A DNA stretch of 64,000 nt from Bacillota bacterium (GTDB lineage: Bacteria > Bacillota > UBA4882 > UBA8346). Shown here in pieces: positions 61,651 through 64,000 of the stretch (its first letter is position 1; each line of letters begins with the position of its first letter). The position numbers and the translations under genes were made by a program. The notes below the pieces were generated by a model that was not told where the DNA came from, ran no database searches, and saw only the letters and a list, made by a program, of their open reading frames with translations. Location: NCBI GenBank assembly GCA_023426245.1, contig JAFABB010000030.1:186001-250000 (forward strand), given 5' to 3'.

Positions 61651-62319
61651 CTATGCGGTATATTCATTCCACCATTTATCAATCCATTTGGTCCAATCCT
61701 GTTTGATATCCTGTACCTGCATTGCCCTTGCATAACACTCTTCTTTGGTGCATGCACAGTATATCAGTTCGGCTCCAAGCTCGCTGGCTAACCTTTCCCG
61801 CTCTGCTTTATTCGGATACCCACCGATTATATAAGCATCATGCCATCCTCCATACCGAGTCTTGATCATATCAAGCATCTTATCTCTTAAAGCAAATACA
61901 TTAAACCTTAAGTTATCTGGCTTGATATATAAAGGCATTCCGCTTATACATTCAAAGATTCGGTCGATATCCAGTATCATATCTCCGTATTCGGCTAACT
62001 GATTCACCAACGTATTCTTGCCGCTCATTGGACTGCCATAAACAATATAAACATTATGCTGGTTATATCCGTACCGTTTATGCTCCCGATTGTGGCATTC
62101 AAAACAAATCAATTCGACATAGTCTTTATTTAATGTAAAGCTTGGGTCGTTGATGTTTTGAGGCGCCAATGTAATCCTGTGATGTCCTATTAACTTTGAA
62201 GTATCTGTGACTAACCGGCCACACCTTTGGCAAACCGGACCACGTTCCAATATTAGATTAAACCTAAAGTCCATCCATTCTTGGGATGCATAAAATCTTT
62301 TGGAGAAATCTTGCGCCAT
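61651..62319 (-). CDS. HNH endonuclease fused to a P-loop kinase-like domain
   Basis: 222 residues. HNH domain (about 1-82): VCQRCG and CFECHN zinc pairs around LIGHHRITL and an HNREHK end. Then a P-loop domain (about 88-222) with Walker A YGSPMSGKNT and a DIDRIF acidic motif, like small nucleotide or RNA kinases (AAA_33 type). HNH proteins beside terminases help cos cleavage in many phages; the attached kinase is unusual. Confidence 0.8.
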   Translation of the reverse strand: MAQDFSKRFYASQEWMDFRFNLILERGPVCQRCGRLVTDTSKLIGHHRITLAPQNINDPSFTLNKDYVELICFECHNREHKRYGYNQHNVYIVYGSPMSGKNTLVNQLAEYGDMILDIDRIFECISGMPLYIKPDNLRFNVFALRDKMLDMIKTRYGGWHDAYIIGGYPNKAERERLASELGAELIYCACTKEECYARAMQVQDIKQDWTKWIDKWWNEYTA

Positions 62320-62325
62320 TTCACT

Positions 62326-63168
62326 TTACCACTCTTTTAGTTGAATTTCTTTTTCTCTCATCTTCAGCACAGCGTTATCGTATCTCATCTTGTGCTTATT
62401 CATTGGATTCATATTAAAGTAATTGGCAAGCCAATCAAGGGCTTTCTGCCGATCTTCCAATTTAATCTTTAACCCGTGTTTGCCTTTGCTTATCTCGCAA
62501 ATCAAACCGCCATCAACTTGGTCGCTACCCTTAAAATTTAGATAATTCAGCTTAAGCATCTTAATGTTGCCATCCTTATCAATTGGAATGGCTCCATTAG
62601 GATCATAATCTATAACCTCTTCGATACCCCATTCGGCTACATCGGTCATGTCTGCAAATGCTACCCGCATGTAGCGCTCAACAATATCATCTTCGGTTAT
62701 CATGATGGATTGAATCTTAATCGCTTTAAGACGTTGAATTTCAACCCGAACGTGAGGATTAGTCAATAATTCGTATCCGATTTGTCTTGCTGTGTGTGGC
62801 GAATATCCTGCCTTGATTGCCGCTTGAGTCGCATTAAAATTGCGAATATAAAACAAACAAAAAAGGCGCTGCTTGTCAGTCAGCTCCTCATTAATATCCT
62901 TAAATTTAATTATTGGATTTTCGACTATCGTTGCTTTCTTTTTCGTTGCACCTTTTTTGCGTTGCGTTGTCTTTTTTGTCGTTGCATTATTGCATTTACT
63001 ACTTGTTGCAGCTTTCTTAACCGCAACATTCTTTTTACAACGTTTCGCCCTGGATACCCAAGAACGAATAGTTCCGGCTGGTATGTTGTATTTATCGGCA
63101 CATTGTTGCGCCGTTACGCCTGTTGCAATTTCTTTTAAAATTCGTTGCTTAAGTTTCTTATCCGCCAA
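62326..63168 (-). CDS. Small terminase (Terminase_2 type)
   Basis: 280 residues. N-terminal HTH (CADKYNIPAGTIRSWVSRAK), a Lys/Thr-rich linker (about 45-90), then the Terminase_2 core: LTDKQRLFCLFYIRNFNATQAAIKAGYS and a long C-terminal helix. A second small terminase besides the P27 type at 60460-60777. Confidence 0.82.
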   Translation of the reverse strand: MADKKLKQRILKEIATGVTAQQCADKYNIPAGTIRSWVSRAKRCKKNVAVKKAATSSKCNNATTKKTTQRKKGATKKKATIVENPIIKFKDINEELTDKQRLFCLFYIRNFNATQAAIKAGYSPHTARQIGYELLTNPHVRVEIQRLKAIKIQSIMITEDDIVERYMRVAFADMTDVAEWGIEEVIDYDPNGAIPIDKDGNIKMLKLNYLNFKGSDQVDGGLICEISKGKHGLKIKLEDRQKALDWLANYFNMNPMNKHKMRYDNAVLKMREKEIQLKEW

Positions 63169-63195
63169 ATCACCTCACCACCTAAAATACATCCC

Positions 63196-63381
63196 TTATT
63201 TCTGCTTTTTATATATTTTAAAATGTTTTGGCTCTATTGGCCAATAACTTGTTACCCAACCAGTCAGAGGAATTACGGGAAATAACATCCCATACCCTTT
63301 ATAATCTTCTTCAACCCATCTAGTTAGCCTAATAAACAACCATTGAATAATAAACTTATTGATAAACTCTAATTTACTCAT
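63196..63381 (-). CDS. Small protein, 61 residues
   Basis: ATG at 63381 with AAAGGA very close upstream. Aromatic-rich (NKFIIQWLFIRLTRWVEEDY, GWVTSYWPIEPKHF). Not recognised; sits with the prophage middle genes. Confidence 0.45.
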   Translation of the reverse strand: MSKLEFINKFIIQWLFIRLTRWVEEDYKGYGMLFPVIPLTGWVTSYWPIEPKHFKIYKKQK

Positions 63382-63418
63382 TTCCTTTTTCCGCCATTCA
63401 AAGCACCCGAAGGTTGCT

Positions 63419-63808
63419 TTATTGTCCTTTAACCATTTCAGCTATTGCCTTTGCCGCTATGTTTTGAAGTTGTTCATATCCAAATTCAGCAGCCTTTTTC
63501 ATAATAATGGTAGCTTTTTCTAACCCACTTTGAGCTTTTTCGATTTCAAACTTACTTTCAACGTAATCAATACCGACTCTTGTCATTTTAACTAGGGTAA
63601 TCCTCAAAAAAACTTTTCCACTAACTGAGTATTCTATAGTAGCATCCTTAATTAATTCTTCATTCTGTAGTTTATCGACCGCTATATTAAAAACATCTTG
63701 ATCTAACCCTAACTTTCCAGCAGTGACATTTTCCTCCATTTTAGGGATATCTTTTTGATACTCGGAATATATGGCTATAAGAACCTTTTGTTTTGCATCA
63801 AGTTTCAT
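63419..63808 (-). CDS. YjcQ-like phage protein
   Basis: 129 residues. KVLIAIYSEYQKDIPKMEENVTAG then VFNIAVDKLQNEELI recall the YjcQ family, a small winged-helix-like protein common in Firmicute prophages. Function not established. Confidence 0.65.
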   Translation of the reverse strand: MKLDAKQKVLIAIYSEYQKDIPKMEENVTAGKLGLDQDVFNIAVDKLQNEELIKDATIEYSVSGKVFLRITLVKMTRVGIDYVESKFEIEKAQSGLEKATIIMKKAAEFGYEQLQNIAAKAIAEMVKGQ

Positions 63809-63892
63809 CTATTTAATCTCCATATTTTTTATGGAAGTATTCACCATGATACTATGTATTCCTTTAATATTGAAGAGTGTCGCTAAAATCTC

Positions 63893-64000
63893 TTAACTTG
63901 CCATTCTCCCCCTGATTACATCACAATAAACCGGTTCCATCTCAATTCCAATTGAACTACGCCCTTCTTTTTCTGCAACGTAAAGCGTTGTTCCTGAACC
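63893..64000 (-). CDS. DNA methyltransferase, C-terminal end only
   Basis: The last 35 codons of a gene running in from the right edge: GSGTTLYVAEKEGRSSIGIE followed by MEPVYCDVIRGRMAS. GSGTT is the SAM-binding motif and the E-x-P-YC-x-x-I-x-x-R end is that of N4/N6 DNA methyltransferases. Phages use them to modify their own DNA. Recognition domain not visible. Confidence 0.82.
   Translation of the reverse strand, partial: GSGTTLYVAEKEGRSSIGIEMEPVYCDVIRGRMAS

Overview
The window looks like a spore-forming Firmicute that has an outer membrane. Spo0E-like phosphatase genes (34177-34341, 34593-34769), many AGGAGG ribosome sites and GTG/TTG starts, a Gram-positive-type mannitol PTS with an MtlR-like activator, and a siphovirus prophage all point to Firmicutes. 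An OmpA-type protein and a predicted beta-barrel ending in Phe point to a diderm lineage (Negativicutes, Halanaerobiales, Limnochordia or similar). The sequence alone does not settle which.

Chromosomal part (1-36150). Almost everything is on the minus strand. At 1-16014 lies a cell-surface locus: an OmpA/TIG protein, a 3828-residue secreted protein made of 36 bacterial Ig-like (Big_1/invasin type) repeats, and a predicted outer-membrane beta-barrel. At 16650-22042 lies a three-gene signalling operon: a membrane kinase with the phosphoacceptor His but no ATPase domain, a REC-PAS-PucR-type regulator, and a paralogous membrane kinase with the ATPase domain but Gln in place of the His. Next come a zinc-ribbon mini-protein, a membrane-anchored lytic transglycosylase and about 1.5 kb of gene-poor DNA with a broken XRE regulator and repeats. 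At 25132-33766 a sugar operon encodes mannitol EIIA, EI, HPr, mannitol EIICB, an MtlR-like regulator, a 1-phosphofructokinase and a SorE-like zinc dehydrogenase. Together these suggest a mannitol route through fructose 1-phosphate. Spo0E-like genes and a nitroreductase follow.

Prograge boundary and prophage (36150-64000, continuing past the right edge). Two 46-base copies of a tRNA-Arg 3' end (34845-34890, degenerate; 36150-36195, good) mark integration scars, so the complete tRNA gene should lie beyond the right edge. The prophage is read right to left: methyltransferase fragment, YjcQ-like, small terminase, HNH-kinase fusion, GIY-YIG nuclease, second small terminase, large terminase, portal, protease, HK97-type capsid, connectors, tail tube, tail chaperones joined by a programmed -1 frameshift, tape measure, Dit, baseplate protein, a frameshifted tail fibre, holin, amidase and a possible spanin-like protein. 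The left end (36200-43200) is accessory cargo.

Within that cargo, 40600-42320 runs against the late genes and looks like a self-contained module: a ribbon-helix-helix regulator, a STAS/HATPase protein and a DUF4325-type STAS-like protein. Two consensus promoters share one -35 region around a perfect palindrome. The opposite promoter drives a 38-residue hydrophobic-basic peptide, and an antisense promoter faces the peptide gene's 3' end. This module and the complementary kinase pair are the two best candidates for undescribed biology here. All family names come from reading the protein sequences; no database search was run.
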